Of a stretch of 8,193 bases of DNA, positions 6,861 to 8,193 are shown one piece after another. A model generated the notes under the pieces. It had not been told where the DNA came from. It made no database searches and saw nothing but the letters and a program-made list of their open reading frames with translations. The DNA is taken from contig CAMWTX010000063.1 of assembly GCA_947177315.1 (NCBI GenBank), positions 1 to 8,193 of the forward strand. The letters are read 5' to 3'. The position numbers and the translations under genes were made by a program. Within the stretch, counting starts at the first letter, position 1. The number at the start of each line of letters is the position of its first letter. Source of the DNA: an uncultured Bacteroidales bacterium (GTDB lineage Bacteria > Bacteroidota > Bacteroidia > Bacteroidales > P3).

Positions 6861-7229
6861 TTACTCTCCTTTAAAATGTTTGATGCCCGAATCGCCCCAA
6901 AGCTCCTCGAGCCGGTAATGATGGCGCACGCTGTCCAAAAAGATATGAGCCACCACACCGCCAAAATCCAGCAAGACCCATTCCGCGTTGGCATAGCCTT
7001 CCTTATGCAGCGGGTCCATATTGTATTTGACGTACATCTGATCCTCTATCTCATCGGCAATCGCCCTTACCTGCGGACCGGATGTGGCTTCACAAACCAC
7101 AAAGAAGTCGAAAGACGCCCCCGGAATCTCCCGTAGATCCATGCTGAGGATATCCGCGCCTTTCTTCTCGTCCATGGCTTGGGCAATGCAAGCCACCCAA
7201 TCCGCTTCGGTGTTCCTTTTCTTTGCCAT
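6861..7229 (-). CDS. rsfS: Ribosome silencing factor RsfS (YbeB/Iojap family)
   Basis: RsfS binds ribosomal protein uL14 on the large subunit and blocks joining of the subunits when nutrients are short. The protein is 122 residues, the normal single-domain size. Family signatures: DFFVVCEATSGPQVRAIAD (41-59), KEGYANAEWVLLDFGGVVAH (76-95) and the C-terminal HIFLDSVRHHYRLEELWGD (95-113), with conserved Trp84, Asp88, His95, Arg102, Tyr105 and Trp111. The start at 7229 shares one base with the rfbD stop (TAATG), and the stop is 6 bases before ftsH, so it is locked into the operon on both sides. No departures from the family are seen. Confidence 0.96.
   Translation of the reverse strand: MAKKRNTEADWVACIAQAMDEKKGADILSMDLREIPGASFDFFVVCEATSGPQVRAIADEIEDQMYVKYNMDPLHKEGYANAEWVLLDFGGVVAHIFLDSVRHHYRLEELWGDSGIKHFKGE
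6864..6872 (-). promoter_or_regulatory. Strong Shine-Dalgarno site for ftsH
   Basis: The minus strand reads AAAGGAGAG, then TAAGACTAC, then ATG (6854). This is a near-perfect Shine-Dalgarno at nine bases' spacing and is unusual here because most starts in the window lack one. It is embedded in the last codons of rsfS, so ftsH can be translated strongly even though it shares the transcript. Confidence 0.6.
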
Positions 7230-8122
7230 TAATGCTCCTGTTGCTTCAAGTCTTCCAGCATCTTCCGTAACGAATCATCCCATTCGGGAATCCGGAGGCC
7301 GAAAGCCTGTTTTATTTTGCTCTTGTCCAACACGCTGTAGGCCGGTCTGCGGCAAGAGGTGGGATATTCGGAGGTGCTGATGGGCTGAACCTTGCAGTTC
7401 CGGCCCGAGAGCTGCATGATGGCCGAGGCGAACTCAAACCAGGTGCATTCCCCCTCGTTCGTATAGTGATAGATTTCACAGCCCTGCCGTTTGGAAAAAT
7501 CGGTCTGCAGGATAATCTCGATAATCGCGCCGGCCAAGTCGGCTGCCCAGGTGGGCGTTCCGTGCTGGTCGGCCACCACCATCACTTCCTGACGCTCCTG
7601 ACCGAGTTTCAACATGGTCTTTACAAAATTGTTGCCGAAGGCCGAATACAGCCATGCGGTGCGTATCACCATGCCGCGCACTCCTTTGTCCAGCATAGCC
7701 TGTTCTCCGGCACGCTTGGAAAGCCCGTAAACCCCGATAGGGTTTACCGTATCGGTTTCCTTATAGGGTTCGAGCGCCGTGCCGTCAAAAACATAGTCGG
7801 TGGAGATATGTAGCATAAAGGCATCGCATTCCACGCAGGATTCCGCCAGCACGCCCACCCCGTCGGCATTGACGGCAAAGGCCAGCTCGCGGTTGCTTTC
7901 CGCCTTCTCCACCGCGGTATAGGCGGCGCAGTTCACCACTAGGTCAACCTTGTGCAGTTTCATGTAATTCTGCACATCGGCGCGGTTGCAGATATCCAAT
8001 ATATCCACATCCACAAACAGAAAACGGCAAAACGAACAACGGGGATCTTTCGCCAAACGGCGCAGTTCCGAACCAAGCTGTCCCTTGCATCCCGTTACCA
8101 ATACCGTGAGTATTTCCGCCAT
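7229..8122 (-). CDS. rfbD: dTDP-4-dehydrorhamnose reductase
   Basis: Last step of dTDP-L-rhamnose synthesis: reduces dTDP-4-dehydro-L-rhamnose with NAD(P)H, supplying rhamnose for surface polysaccharides. The protein is 297 residues, a standard length, cytosolic, of the extended short-chain dehydrogenase type. Motifs: cofactor loop VTGCKGQLGSEL (9-20), DVDILD (38-43), VVNCAAYTAVEKAE (62-75), active-site stretch HISTDYVFDG (105-114), VNPIGVYGLSKRAGE (126-140) with catalytic Tyr132 and Lys136, RTAWLYS (154-160), and substrate-binding DQHGTPTWAADLA (185-197). It is rich in cysteine (11 residues), consistent with life without oxygen but not diagnostic. The other rhamnose genes (rfbA, rfbB, rfbC) are not in the window. 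The start at 8122 is preceded by an A/T-rich stretch without a clear Shine-Dalgarno, 26 bases after the stop of the upstream gene. Confidence 0.95.
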   Translation of the reverse strand: MAEILTVLVTGCKGQLGSELRRLAKDPRCSFCRFLFVDVDILDICNRADVQNYMKLHKVDLVVNCAAYTAVEKAESNRELAFAVNADGVGVLAESCVECDAFMLHISTDYVFDGTALEPYKETDTVNPIGVYGLSKRAGEQAMLDKGVRGMVIRTAWLYSAFGNNFVKTMLKLGQERQEVMVVADQHGTPTWAADLAGAIIEIILQTDFSKRQGCEIYHYTNEGECTWFEFASAIMQLSGRNCKVQPISTSEYPTSCRRPAYSVLDKSKIKQAFGLRIPEWDDSLRKMLEDLKQQEH

Positions 8123-8137
8123 GTTTTATTCTTTAAG

Positions 8138-8147
8138 CGTTTAAACG
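8138..8147. repeat. 10-base perfect palindrome in the gap upstream of rfbD
   Basis: The 26-base gap 8123-8148 contains CGTTTAAACG, perfectly self-complementary. With no loop and little G+C it would make a poor RNA hairpin, so I do not call it a terminator; it could be a protein binding site or chance. Nothing else is recognised in the gap. Confidence 0.3.
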
Positions 8148-8148
8148 G

Positions 8149-8193
8149 CTATTTTAATCCGCGCAATTCGTTGTCAAAATAAGCGATGGTTTT
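8149..8193 (-). CDS. C-terminal end of a probable NAD-dependent sugar-nucleotide epimerase/decarboxylase
   Basis: Only the last 14 codons and a TAG stop (8151-8149) are in the window, running in from the right edge. They encode KTIAYFDNELRGLK. This pattern, 'kTI.YF...L', is typical of the C-terminal helix of extended short-chain dehydrogenases such as UDP-glucuronate decarboxylase. The position just upstream of rfbD, also a sugar-nucleotide enzyme, fits. With so few residues the exact family is a guess, but the open frame, stop and spacing make a real gene likely. Confidence 0.5.
   Translation of the reverse strand, partial: KTIAYFDNELRGLK

Noticed and set aside
8138..8147. CGTTTAAACG palindrome as an intrinsic terminator
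   Set aside because: No loop, low G+C stem, and no U-run positioned for termination; too short to support the call.

Overview
The window looks like chromosomal DNA from a member of the Bacteroidota, most likely Bacteroidales. The evidence is the Bacteroidota form of FtsH (Gly/Met-rich linker, GKSKAQLYDKD junction), the Bacteroidota-style lipoprotein signal sequences, the short PSD-A type phosphatidylserine decarboxylase starting with a HKEG-like N-terminus, and the mostly A/T-rich or SD-poor regions before start codons. Genus cannot be told from the sequence. The window is almost fully coding: the largest gap is the 79-base divergent region 915-993. No tRNA, rRNA, CRISPR array, insertion sequence or phage gene is visible.

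Layout. (1) 1-914, minus strand: an MbnP-family lipoprotein gene followed, with a 20-base overlap, by the 5' end of a second lipoprotein gene whose N-terminus looks like a di-heme cytochrome-c peroxidase (MbnH/CcpA-like); it runs off the left edge. (2) 994-2790, plus strand: uvrC, the nucleotide excision repair endonuclease, the only plus-strand gene and divergent from the MbnP pair. (3) 2781-8122, minus strand: a tight run transcribed right to left, rfbD - rsfS - ftsH - LUD-domain gene - cdsA - psd, with junctions of -1, +6, +3, -4 (ATGA) and -23 bases, so very probably one operon. The last 15 codons of another minus-strand gene, probably an NAD-dependent sugar-nucleotide epimerase/decarboxylase, precede it at 8149-8193.

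How the genes fit together. The long minus-strand cluster is mainly about the cell envelope: RfbD makes dTDP-L-rhamnose, CdsA makes CDP-diacylglycerol, Psd makes phosphatidylethanolamine, and FtsH is the inner-membrane quality-control protease. RsfS silences ribosomes in poor conditions, and the LUD protein has no clear role. The phosphatidylserine synthase that would link CdsA and Psd is not in the window. The left-edge pair is the least ordinary part: in characterised systems the peroxidase-like MbnH oxidises a tryptophan of MbnP to kynurenine, creating a copper site, and here both partners appear as lipoproteins in a Bacteroidota genome.

I do not see a clearly new biological system here. 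The MbnP/peroxidase pair and the orphan LUD gene are the two items most worth following up.
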